A stretch of 64,000 bases of DNA from Thermococcus alcaliphilus (GTDB taxonomy: Archaea > Methanobacteriota_B > Thermococci > Thermococcales > Thermococcaceae): contig NZ_JAMXLV010000024.1 of assembly GCF_024054535.1 (NCBI RefSeq), positions 62,001 through 126,000 on the forward strand, written 5' to 3'. The notes beneath the pieces were generated by a model, which was not told where the DNA came from, made no database searches, and worked only from the letters and a program-made list of their open reading frames with translations. Below, piece by piece: positions 1-6,164 of this stretch; the stretch's first letter is position 1, and the number at the start of each line of letters is the position of its first letter. The position numbers and the translations under genes are program-made.

Positions 1-431
1 AGCCTTCCGAGCATTAGAATCGCAAAGGCTTTTCTGTTTTTATCTCCCGTCTGGAGGATTTCAAGCAATAGAGAGGTCATTTCATTCTTGAACTTTTCCC
101 CAACCCATGGGAAGTATCTCAGTATAATCTCAAAGCTCTGCATGGCGTTTTCCTTAACATAAGGATCAGGATCGTTTATGAGCGAAAGCACGGTTATGGG
201 AAGACCTTCCTCGACATAAGGCATCATAAGCTCTTTATGCCTGACGGTCAGCTCTCCAATGAGGAGAAGCGCATCTCCCCTTATCCCCGGATTTTCCTCG
301 TTGAGAAGCTCTACTACGGCATCTACATATTTAGGGTCTTTCGCTGCAGAGCGGAGAATCCCCTCAAGATCTCCCTCCGAGAGCATCTTTATGATCTTAT
401 TCTTTTTTGAGCCGAAGGAGAATAATCCCAT
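1..431 (-). CDS. HEAT-repeat-like protein, 3' end outside window
   Basis: An open frame runs leftward from the ATG at 429-431 to the window edge, giving about 143 residues of N-terminal sequence that begins MGLFSFGSKK. It is built of paired helices with HEAT-like turns, for example 'NDPDPYVKENAMQSF' and 'EENPGIRGDALLLIGEL'. Such alpha-solenoids are protein-protein scaffolds; no catalytic motif is visible. The C-terminus is not in the window, so length and any extra domain are unknown. It is divergent from the sRNA/mazG side. Coding is near certain; the role is not known. Confidence 0.8.
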   Translation of the reverse strand, partial: MGLFSFGSKKNKIIKMLSEGDLEGILRSAAKDPKYVDAVVELLNEENPGIRGDALLLIGELTVRHKELMMPYVEEGLPITVLSLINDPDPYVKENAMQSFEIILRYFPWVGEKFKNEMTSLLLEILQTGDKNRKAFAILMLGR

Positions 432-513
432 AAGTCATCCCTAAACGATTTTATACTTTCAACCTTAAATGGGTTTTGGCTAACCTTTAAAAGGCTCCCG
501 AGAATTTAAAGTC

Positions 514-566
514 GGGCAATGAGGAGAGCGAATTGCGCTGAGTGGTGATGACAGCTCAACCCGAGC
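514..566 (+). ncRNA. candidate C/D-box sRNA upstream of mazG
   Basis: The order of boxes fits an archaeal C/D guide RNA: C-like ATGAGGA (519-525), D' CTGA (538-541), C' GTGATGA (545-551) and D-like CCGA (561-564). The spaces between C and D' and between C' and D are 12 and 9 nt, the usual guide length, and D' to C' is 3 nt. A TATA-like TTTAAAAG lies at about 486-493, roughly 25 nt before the proposed 5' end. The C and D boxes deviate by one base each from consensus (RUGAUGA, CUGA), so it could be chance or a diverged copy. The 3' end is about 20 nt before the mazG start, so they may share a transcript. Target not determined. Confidence 0.45.
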
Positions 567-585
567 CGTTAATAGGGGTGAGACC

Positions 586-876
586 ATGCACATAAGGGAG
601 TTCCAAGAGCTTATTAGGGAACTTTACTTTCACAGGGATGAGAAGAGGGGCTTGGAGAAGACGTTTCTCTGGTTTACTGAGGAAGTAGGCGAGCTAGCGG
701 AGGCGTTGAGAAAAGGGGATAAGAAAGCTATGGAAGAGGAGTTTGCCGACGTTTTAGCGTGGCTTGTGAGCTTAGCCAACATAGCTGGAATTGACGTGGA
801 GGAAGCGGCAAAGAAGAAGTATCCGGGAGTTTGCCCCTACTGTGGGAAGAATCCTTGTGAGTGTGAGAAGGAGTGA
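586..876 (+). CDS. mazG: MazG-like nucleotide pyrophosphohydrolase
   Basis: The 96-residue protein has the MazG-type metal-binding helices: EEVGELAEA at residues 32-40 and EEFADV at 51-56, whose acidic residues bind Mg and position a nucleoside triphosphate for hydrolysis to NMP and PPi. A short Cys cluster follows at the C-terminus (CPYC and CEC, residues 83-93), probably a small zinc knuckle. Length matches the single-domain archaeal MazG family, not the double-domain bacterial form. The start is supported by GGGGTGAG at 575-582. House-cleaning of aberrant nucleotides is the family role; the substrate is not known here. It converges on the remains of vapC and a TnpB element. Confidence 0.9.
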   Translation: MHIREFQELIRELYFHRDEKRGLEKTFLWFTEEVGELAEALRKGDKKAMEEEFADVLAWLVSLANIAGIDVEEAAKKKYPGVCPYCGKNPCECEKE

Positions 877-882
877 GAGCCT

Positions 883-933
883 TTATTTTTCCAAGAGTTC
901 TTCTATGGCTTTCTTGATATTCCACACTTCGAG
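883..933 (-). pseudogene. 3' remnant of the PIN toxin gene (vapC)
   Basis: Reading leftward from 933 this stretch encodes LEVWNIKKAIEELLEK and then stop. That is the usual C-terminal helix of short VapC PIN toxins, which reads something like 'E-V-W-x-I-x-x-A-I'. The main body of a PIN toxin lacking exactly this helix lies on the other side of the TnpB element, at 2303-2687. I infer that the element inserted near the last 17 codons of one gene. Direct evidence is the reading frame and its fit to the missing end. Confidence 0.7.
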
Positions 934-937
934 TGAA

Positions 938-2149
938 CTACCCCGTCCTTTTGGGCGGGGCTTCCTGCTTCATAAGGAAGACTTGCCCCGTGATAACAGC
1001 CTCATAAGGCACTACACGGGGTAGAGGTCTTCCCTCCACAGGCAATCCGGGTCGTCCCAACCCTTCATCCAAACCCTTTCTCAAAATGTTGAGCGAAGCG
1101 TTCAAATCCCTATCCATCACCAGCCCACACTTCGGACAACGGAAAACCCTCTCCAAAAGAGGTAATTCCTCCACTACAAACCCACAGCGGGAGCAAGTCC
1201 TCGAAGTGTAGGCTGGCTCAACGAAAACAACCCTCCGACCAGCTCTCTCAGCCTTGTCGGAGAGTATCCTGATGAAAGCACTGAGAGAGGAATCGAGCAG
1301 ATGGCGGTTGAAGTTTTTATGACCGTTTCCAACCATATTCTTCGGTTTTAGGTTCTCCGCCGCGATGACATCATAATTCCTGACGTAGTAGAGAGCAAGC
1401 TTGTGGAGAAAATCATTTCGCTGGTTCGTTAGCTTTTCATGAGCTTTAGCTAATTTTATCCTCTCCTTCTCCCAGTTCTTCGAACCCTTCTGCTTCCTTG
1501 AAAGCCTTCTCTGTATCCTCTTAATTTTTTCAAGGGATTTCTCAAGGAACAGCGGGTTCTCAAAAGCGTTACCATCGCTGTCAACGACGAAATGAGCGAC
1601 TCCCAAATCAACCCCAACTACTCTACCCGTTTTGGGCAACGGTTCTGGCTCCTCCTCAACCTGAAAAATAGCATACCACTTCCCGCTCTTTGTCCGCTTT
1701 ATGATTACTCCCTTGATTTTACCTTTAATTCTCCTGTGGAGCTTTATGGGAATTTCCCCAATCTTGGAAAGGTGCAGTCTCTTCTTCTCCTCGTCAAGCT
1801 TGAAACCGCTTTGGTTGTAGTTCAGCGTCTTCCAGCTATTCGGTGAGGTTTTGTATCTTAGCTTTCCTACCTTGTGCCCGTTCTTTTTTAGAGCCTTCAA
1901 GACGGTCAGGTTGTTCCAGAGTTGGTGATTCACCATTTGTAGAACTTTGGAGTAAACTTCCTTGAGTTCTGGGTTTTCCTTCTTTAATTCGACGATTAGC
2001 CTTTGAGTATCCATTCTTCCGAGCGACGGGTTTTCTCTCTTTGCTTTCAATAGCTCGTTGTAAAGCCAGCGACAAAGTTCCATATGTTGTAGCATTTTTT
2101 CTTGCTGTGCTTTTGAAGGATAAATTCTAAATTTGTAGGAGCGCATCAA
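938..2149 (-). CDS. tnpB: TnpB family RNA-guided nuclease
   Basis: The 403-residue protein has an N-terminal OrfB_IS605 helix-turn-helix region, then a split RuvC core: D181 in GVDLGV, E265 in AAENL, D346 in DRDLNAS. A four-cysteine zinc finger (CSRC 319-322, CPKC 338-341) sits before RuvC-III. All catalytic residues are intact, so it may be active. TnpB proteins are guided by an RNA (reRNA/omega RNA) from the element's right end and cut DNA next to a target motif. The last codons and stop lie inside the right-end hairpin. A TATA-like TTATAAATAC around 2215 probably drives it. Confidence 0.93.
   Translation of the reverse strand: MMRSYKFRIYPSKAQQEKMLQHMELCRWLYNELLKAKRENPSLGRMDTQRLIVELKKENPELKEVYSKVLQMVNHQLWNNLTVLKALKKNGHKVGKLRYKTSPNSWKTLNYNQSGFKLDEEKKRLHLSKIGEIPIKLHRRIKGKIKGVIIKRTKSGKWYAIFQVEEEPEPLPKTGRVVGVDLGVAHFVVDSDGNAFENPLFLEKSLEKIKRIQRRLSRKQKGSKNWEKERIKLAKAHEKLTNQRNDFLHKLALYYVRNYDVIAAENLKPKNMVGNGHKNFNRHLLDSSLSAFIRILSDKAERAGRRVVFVEPAYTSRTCSRCGFVVEELPLLERVFRCPKCGLVMDRDLNASLNILRKGLDEGLGRPGLPVEGRPLPRVVPYEAVITGQVFLMKQEAPPKRTG
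941..960 (-). repeat. right-end hairpin of the TnpB element
   Basis: CCCCGTCC, four bases, then GGGCGGGG form an 8-bp stem with one G-T type mismatch. On the tnpB strand it is at the very end of the gene, overlapping the stop codon. This is the place and shape of the IS200/IS605 right-end structure and of the 3' scaffold of the guide RNA, so the last codons of tnpB and the RNA scaffold probably share the same bases. Confidence 0.65.
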
Positions 2150-2302
2150 CTCCTCTCACCTTGACTTTTGAAGCGCACGTTCCATTTAAGGATGGCGAAT
2201 TTTTTCGCACTGTAGTATTTATAATTTTCTTACTTTAAGAAGTATTTAAAAGTTTCGGGCTTTCATCCATCCCTCTCGGAAGAGGAGTCCCCACCCGAAT
2301 AG

Positions 2303-2687
2303 GTTAAACCCCCTTCCGCAATCTTTTCAAAGTGCTTGTCGTTGGTTATTATAATTGCACCAGTTTTAAGATAAGTGGCAGCGTGAACGGCATCGGCTAC
2401 TTGATTTGGTGGAAAATAATCTAAGCATTTTAGCACTTCTTCCCTTGATGGGTTTACGATTTTAACCCTTTTCCTCAAGAATTCAAAGAAATTCACAGCA
2501 TCGAAAGCCTCAGCATATTTTCTGTACTCTGCAAGCAACACATCGTTTCCCACAAGCTCGTAATCTGAAGTAAGCAAGTGAAGTAGCAACTCGGTTGTTT
2601 TGTCCAGCCCTTCTTTACTGCGGCAATAAAAACGTTTGTATCAATCAGAAATCTTGTATTTTTTTCTGGCAATTCTGTTCCCCTCAC
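2303..2687 (-). pseudogene. vapC: PIN-domain toxin, frameshifted and truncated by TnpB element
   Basis: The N-terminus (GTG at 2687) reads MRGTELPEKNTRFLIDTNVF with the first PIN aspartate in IDTN, then the frame is lost near 2598-2604. The rest of the toxin continues in another frame (TTELLLHLL, D-A-V-H-A-A-T, and ITNDKHF with the late aspartate). The tail then runs out of the family into element sequence at about 2302, where the C-terminal helix should be; that helix survives at 883-933. So there are two lesions: a one-base deletion near an AAAAC run and an insertion. The start overlaps the antitoxin gene by 47 bp, as usual in vapBC. A sequencing error could explain the first lesion but not the second. 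Confidence 0.8.
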
Positions 2688-2901
2688 CCTCTATTTCCTT
2701 CTCCAATTTTTTGAGATTTACTTTCTCTGCTTTCTTTACGAGTTCTTGAAGCATGCTTTTTACATCAAAACGCTTTAGAATTATTGTCTCATTGTCCAGT
2801 TCTGTTATCAAAAACTCCTCCCCCTTTTTTATCCTAAGTTTTTTCCTGATTTCCTTTGGAAGCAGTATTCTACCTTTCTCATCAACTTTCGTTATTCCCA
2901 C
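2641..2901 (-). CDS. vapB: AbrB/SpoVT-type antitoxin (VapB)
   Basis: About 86 residues from a GTG at 2901, preceded by GGTGGG at 2906-2911. The N-terminal swapped-hairpin DNA-binding fold is clear: VGITKVDEKGRILLPKEIRK, then a second beta part with GEEFLITELD. The C-terminal helices (LQELVKKAEKVNLKKLEKE) would wrap the toxin. A TTG 30 nt upstream is in frame but lies inside the TATA box, so the GTG is preferred. Its toxin is now broken, so the gene is an orphan antitoxin and may only autoregulate. Promoter TATA at 2931-2940. Confidence 0.85.
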   Translation of the reverse strand: MGITKVDEKGRILLPKEIRKKLRIKKGEEFLITELDNETIILKRFDVKSMLQELVKKAEKVNLKKLEKEIEGEGNRIARKKYKISD

Positions 2902-2930
2902 TTTTCCCACCAAAATAAGTTTGAACACCA

Positions 2931-2940
2931 ATATTTAAAG
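2931..2940 (-). promoter_or_regulatory. TATA box of vapB
   Basis: On the minus strand CTTTAAATAT lies about 25 bp before position 2911, which puts transcription start right at the GGTGGG ribosome site. This spacing decides the GTG start of vapB. Confidence 0.55.
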
Positions 2941-3003
2941 GTTTCCGTTAAAAAGTTCATATATTTAAACCAAGCATTATCACGTTTTGCCCCAAGGAAA
3001 GCT

Positions 3004-3188
3004 ATGAATGGCGAAAAACCATCAAAAAGAGTGGAAGGAAAGATGGGAGCTAAGATTGAAGTGTCCCAACACCTAAAAAAGCTCAAAAAACAGAGGGAAA
3101 TCCTTGAAAAGACGTTTGGCATACTAAAAACCTCAAAAACGTGCGAGTCTTAGATACAAAAGAAGTTATGGAGCTTCTCCAAGACTAA
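3004..3188 (+). pseudogene. small antitoxin-like gene, frameshifted
   Basis: From ATG 3004, with AAGGA at 2994-2998 and a TATA-like ATATATTTAAA near 2958-2968, 49 codons run to TAG at 3151. The peptide is charged and helical (KIEVSQHLKKLKKQREILEKTF). If one base is restored near 3125-3135 the frame continues as KNLKNVRVLDTKEVMELLQD to TAA at 3186, giving about 61 residues. The helical, basic composition and size resemble archaeal RelB/VapB-type antitoxin tails, but no family is recognised. It is divergent from vapB and abuts the pilin gene tail to tail. It could be an intact 49-residue protein. Confidence 0.45.
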
Positions 3189-3550
3189 TCGCCCAAAACG
3201 TAAACTATCGCTTTGCAAGAGTCCAAGTCGTTCTCGTAGATGCACTTGTTGTAGGCGTTTTCAAGGGTGTCCGAGTATGTAAAGGTTGAGTCGTCTATGG
3301 CTTTTGTCTCCCCGTTGAACTCGCACTGACCGTTGGAGCAGGAGATGGTTTGGGTTTTGAGGGATTCCCATTGACCTCGGGCTTTTAGATGGTTGATAAG
3401 TGTCTGAGCGTTGCTCTGATAGGGTAGCTCTTTTGTCCCTTCGCTTACTTCACTCGCCTTCGAGGAAATCAGCAAGATGACAACTAGAACGACAATGACA
3501 GCAAGAGCAACCATTGTTGAATACTCAATGGAAGCTTGGGCTTTTTTCAT
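3185..3550 (-). CDS. class III signal peptide protein, type IV pilin-like
   Basis: The ATG at 3550 is preceded by GGTGAT at 3555-3560. The N-terminus MKKA-QASIEY is the class III signal (cleaved before Q, E at +5), followed by one long hydrophobic helix (about residues 10-30) that builds the pilus core. The remaining ~90 residues form a soluble head with four cysteines (SCSNGQC, NKCIYEN, DSCKAIV), likely two disulfides. The mature protein would be processed by the EppA/FlaK-type prepilin peptidase. It is the shortest of three pilins in a row and differs most from the other two. Confidence 0.85.
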   Translation of the reverse strand: MKKAQASIEYSTMVALAVIVVLVVILLISSKASEVSEGTKELPYQSNAQTLINHLKARGQWESLKTQTISCSNGQCEFNGETKAIDDSTFTYSDTLENAYNKCIYENDLDSCKAIVYVLGD

Positions 3551-3626
3551 TTGGATCACCAAAAATAATTTTAATTAATTTGGCTCACAAAAACATCAAA
3601 AAGAAAAGATAAATTCAAAAAAACTA

Positions 3627-4076
3627 TCATGGCGCTCCCAACTTAATATCATCTCCAATATCAACAATTATTTCACATGCTGTAGCGTCGTTTTCTACCA
3701 TACATTTATCGTATAAACTTCCTAAGGTGGGCGTACTGCTGATTAGTGTCGAATAGGGAGCAGCACTGTAATCTTTATCTGCTTCTGCATAAGCCACAGT
3801 ACCATTCGTATCCTTCACTAAAAGATAATCATTGGTGGAGTCGTACTCTACCGTATACTGATCATCCCATACATTTTGTGAAACGAGCTTGCTCTTTATA
3901 AGTTCCACTTGACTCTGCAATGAAGCTATATCGCTCTGTGAGCTGGCCTGTTGTGTAGATCCACTGATGTACCTAACCACAACAAATATTATTATCAAGG
4001 CTGCTGCTATCATGAAGAGGTACTCCAGCGCACCCTGACCCTTCTTCCGTTTAAACAACTTCTTCAAGTTTATCAT
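3627..4076 (-). CDS. class III signal peptide protein, type IV pilin-like
   Basis: 149 residues with a basic leader MINLKKLFKRKKG, cleavage before QGALEY, and a hydrophobic helix (LFMIAAALIIIFVVV). The head starts with a coiled-coil-prone SSQSDIASLQSQVELIKSKL and ends in a conserved-looking LYDKCMVENDATAC that matches the end of the next pilin (LYDLCLAGDENAC). GGAGGTG at 4087-4093 serves the ATG. Probably a structural pilin; the secretion operon at 16.4-22.4 kb is a plausible exporter. Confidence 0.85.
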   Translation of the reverse strand: MINLKKLFKRKKGQGALEYLFMIAAALIIIFVVVRYISGSTQQASSQSDIASLQSQVELIKSKLVSQNVWDDQYTVEYDSTNDYLLVKDTNGTVAYAEADKDYSAAPYSTLISSTPTLGSLYDKCMVENDATACEIIVDIGDDIKLGAP

Positions 4077-4127
4077 TTTCTCTACACCTCCGAAAGGATA
4101 TCTTCAAAAACAAATTACGTCAAAGAC

Positions 4128-4141
4128 ATATAAATACCTTT
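4128..4141 (-). promoter_or_regulatory. promoter of the middle pilin gene
   Basis: On the minus strand GGTATTTATATGTC sits about 52 bp upstream of the ATG at 4076, predicting a start near 4107 and a ~30-nt leader holding the GGAGGTG site. This suggests the pilins are not one simple operon. Confidence 0.5.
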
Positions 4142-4194
4142 CCCCGCAATTATGCCGATCACTTCCGCAAAATTGCAGGTGAATGCGACAAAAA

Positions 4195-4680
4195 CTATTG
4201 AGGAATCCACAACGACTCGTCGAGGGTTATTATTACCTTACAAGCGTTTTCGTCACCTGCAAGGCAGAGGTCATACAGCTCTTTCAGGGTTTTCAGCTTA
4301 TACCTATCGTCCCCATAGAGGGCTTTAACATCATCCCTGTATCTTGCATTTCTGTAGTCGAGGTAGTAGATAACCTTGTCACTCTTATCACACTTCCCAT
4401 TTGAGCCTTTGCCCTTTATGCTTATGCCGTATTCGGAGCCAACTTTGTCCTTGGAATAACTCTCCGAGAGAATGTAAAAGCAGTATTCATCGTTCCAGAG
4501 GTCTTTCACTTCTAGCTGGGATTTTGCAATCTCCGCTTGGCTCTGCAAAGAGGTAATATCACTCTGCTGGGCAACTCGACCTCCGGAATTGCTGATATAG
4601 CCCACTGCAACAAAAATTATTATCAATGCCGCAGCAACCATAAAGAGGTACTCCAATGAACCTTGACCCTTTCGGCTCAT
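4195..4680 (-). CDS. class III signal peptide protein, type IV pilin-like
   Basis: 161 residues. Very short leader MSRKG, cleavage before QGSLEY, hydrophobic helix LFMVAAALIIIFVAV, then QQSDITSLQSQAEIAKSQL, nearly the same as in the middle pilin, so these two are paralogues. The head is longer and has cysteines at positions compatible with two disulfides (FYC/CYF region, GKCDK, DLCLAG, NACKVI). The start is 3 codons before the K-G-Q motif, and the TATA at about 4704-4716 would give a very short leader. Confidence 0.85.
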   Translation of the reverse strand: MSRKGQGSLEYLFMVAAALIIIFVAVGYISNSGGRVAQQSDITSLQSQAEIAKSQLEVKDLWNDEYCFYILSESYSKDKVGSEYGISIKGKGSNGKCDKSDKVIYYLDYRNARYRDDVKALYGDDRYKLKTLKELYDLCLAGDENACKVIITLDESLWIPQ

Positions 4681-4697
4681 GCTTTGGTCATCTTTAG

Positions 4698-4716
4698 AAA
4701 AGAATAAATATTTTTC
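4698..4716. promoter_or_regulatory. shared AT box between pilin and HTH gene
   Basis: AATAAATATTTTT reads as a TATA element on both strands. It is about 30 bp before the pilin ATG (4680) on one side and about 50 bp before the regulator start (4759) on the other. Such overlap makes co-regulation or repression by the neighbouring HTH protein likely. Inference only. Confidence 0.4.
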
Positions 4717-4758
4717 TCCCCAATTTTGCCCATGAGATAAGCAAAAATGGGGATAGCG

Positions 4759-5301
4759 ATGCTGGTCTTCATAGAGTGCGAGTCATCGAGCATTGAAGGC
4801 TGTTTAAAGGAGCTTAGAGAAAAAGCCGAGACCTTAAAGAAAATCCCCGGAAGAATAGATAAAGCCAAGATAGAGCTCTCCTTCGGTGCCTTTATGAGTG
4901 TTAGAATAAGCCTAAGCATAGAGCCAGACAAAAACTATGAGAAGATGATAGTAGCCGAGTACTCATCAGGCAAGGATGTCCTCGAAAGGCTGCAAGAGAA
5001 GATGAGAGAAAAGCTAAGGAACGCCCAAATAGTTGACTTCACCTTCGGAACCTACACGATGCCCATAACCCGAAGAAAATATGCCGTAGGGATAGCGGTT
5101 GTGAACATACCCAAGGAAAGGGAGAGCTTTGAGAACCTGAGCATTAAAGAAAGGAGGGCAATCCTGAGAAAAGCCCTCGAGCTTTTTGGCTGGAATCCAA
5201 AGGTTTTGAACATCTCCGAGATAGCGAGGCTCTTCAACGTTTCGAGGGATTCAATCTACAACGACATAGAGCAGATTTTGAAGGAGTTAGAGGGTTTCTA
5301 A
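4759..5301 (+). CDS. HTH protein, possible pilin regulator
   Basis: About 180 residues. The C-terminal 30 residues form a clear helix-turn-helix (ISEIARLFNVSRDSIYNDIEQIL). The N-terminal 140 residues look like a mixed alpha/beta domain with an internal repeat: 'KIPGRIDKAKIELSFGAFMSVRISLSIE' and 'QIVDFTFGTYTMPITRRKYAVGIAVV', each followed by a helix. That domain is not recognised. The start at 4759 is preferred to the in-frame ATG at 4747 because GGGGA is at 4749-4753. It is divergent from the pilins across a shared AT box, so control of pilin genes is a natural guess but not shown. Confidence 0.75.
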   Translation: MLVFIECESSSIEGCLKELREKAETLKKIPGRIDKAKIELSFGAFMSVRISLSIEPDKNYEKMIVAEYSSGKDVLERLQEKMREKLRNAQIVDFTFGTYTMPITRRKYAVGIAVVNIPKERESFENLSIKERRAILRKALELFGWNPKVLNISEIARLFNVSRDSIYNDIEQILKELEGF

Positions 5302-5775
5302 AACCTTGGAAATAAGACTCTCGGAAATTCTGAATCCAACTTCCCTCAAGCTTTTTATTGCTTTTACTAATTCTTCTTTTGATAGGTCTCCTGTATCGTA
5401 CAAAAAGCGCAAAACCTTTAACGTTCCAAAAAATTCAATCCCAAGTTCATAAGCCTTTCTCCTAGCGATCCTATCATCCAAAACTGCAGGAATCGAATTT
5501 TCTAGAGCCAATACTATGGTTTCAGCCTCTCCCGTACCTAGCGGGTCAACTAGTAGTTTGACTTTTTCCCTATCTTGAGCTGAAACTACTTGAACTTTCT
5601 CGTTCTCTACAAGTTTTTGAAGCTCATGGCTACCCACCCTGCAAAATCCCCTACGATAGACTTCTTCATATACACCCTCAGCCACAAAGACCTCAAATCT
5701 TTCTGTGACTTTTTCAATAACTCCTGCAGAACTTAGAGCAATAACAGCGGAAGAGTCTAAGAGAATCTTTTTCAT
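5287..5775 (-). CDS. PIN-domain toxin, DUF3368 type
   Basis: 162 residues. PIN acidic residues are visible: D7 in LLDSSA, E in GTGEAETIVLA, D in VLDDRIARR. The pattern 'LGTGEAE...LDDRxAR' is diagnostic of DUF3368 PIN toxins. It ends LRFLYDTGDLSKEEL...LKSLREVGFRIS as in that family. It overlaps the upstream antitoxin gene by 4 bp, so the two are co-translated. Predicted RNase; target unknown. The 3' end overlaps the HTH gene tail to tail by 15 bp. Confidence 0.88.
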   Translation of the reverse strand: MKKILLDSSAVIALSSAGVIEKVTERFEVFVAEGVYEEVYRRGFCRVGSHELQKLVENEKVQVVSAQDREKVKLLVDPLGTGEAETIVLALENSIPAVLDDRIARRKAYELGIEFFGTLKVLRFLYDTGDLSKEELVKAIKSLREVGFRISESLISKVLETL

Positions 5776-5987
5776 AATCCCAATTCCTCCAAAGCTTCCT
5801 CATCGCTGTAGGGGAATGCAGGGATTTTCCATTTTTTCAACTCCGTTATGAAATCTTGATATGACACCCCAGCAATTTCTGCCGCTTTTTCTATAGAAAC
5901 AACACCTTCTTTGAACAATTCAATTGCATAAAGCAACCTTAAGATCTTCTTAGTTTCCTCCTCTGACTTAAAAGGGGGTAGCTTCAT
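5772..5987 (-). CDS. UPF0175-family antitoxin
   Basis: About 71 residues: a helical DNA-binding protein with RLLYAIELFKEGVVSIEKAAEIAGVS, the UPF0175 signature, followed by a toxin-binding tail (PAFPYSDEEALEELGL). The ATG at 5987 has GGAGAT just upstream; ATGs at 6002 and 5999 are in frame, but the TATA-like CTTAAATACT near 6025-6034 would put the transcript start almost on them. Neutralises the DUF3368 PIN toxin encoded directly downstream. Confidence 0.85.
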   Translation of the reverse strand: MKLPPFKSEEETKKILRLLYAIELFKEGVVSIEKAAEIAGVSYQDFITELKKWKIPAFPYSDEEALEELGL

Positions 5988-6039
5988 CCTTATCTCCATC
6001 ATGCTTCGATATTGGCCGTCCTAGTATTTAAGAGTTTGC

Positions 6040-6138
6040 CCTCAACCATTGAGGGCGAGCTTTAGAATAGAGAAGTCATTGCCGCTAAAGCTCAAATTCT
6101 CTACACCTGAAGAGTTTATGGTAATTGAAAAGAACTGA
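6040..6138 (+). pseudogene. possible 3' remnant of a nucleotidyltransferase gene
   Basis: The frame ending at TGA 6136-6138 reads RIEKSLPLKLKFSTPEEFMVIEKN. This resembles the C-terminus of small MNT-type nucleotidyltransferases ('LPLxLxxxTPEEF'). There is no credible start or N-terminal GS-x-D-x-D motif upstream, so it would be a leftover. The same bases also form a stem (GAGCTTTAG at 6058, CTAAAGCTC at about 6087), and CCCTCAACCATTGAGGG lies just before, so an RNA structure is an alternative. Weak. Confidence 0.3.
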
Positions 6139-6164
6139 CAAATCGTTTAAAAACATAAAAAAGC

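Larger units (their letters stand above)
934..2302 (-). mobile_element. solo TnpB insertion element (IS200/IS605 superfamily, IS1341-like)
   Basis: The element carries tnpB but no tnpA. Its outer edges are inferred from where the split vapC reading resumes: about 2302 on the left-end side, just past TTTAAC, and about 934 on the right-end side. The right end holds a GC hairpin (941-960). The left end holds a weaker stem around 2270-2290. IS200/IS605 elements insert 3' of a short target without duplication, consistent with there being no visible direct repeat. Edges may be off by several bases. Movement would need a TnpA from elsewhere. Confidence 0.7.

Noticed and set aside
2641-2931. Longer vapB start at TTG 2931
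   Set aside because: That codon lies within the TATA box, so it would not be transcribed; GTG 2901 has a ribosome site.
2892-3122. 76-codon minus-strand frame
   Set aside because: Opposite to a better supported small plus-strand gene; composition rich in F, S and C as expected for antisense of A-rich DNA.
5287-6002. Second disrupted toxin-antitoxin pair
   Set aside because: Both frames are complete, motifs intact and the overlap is normal.
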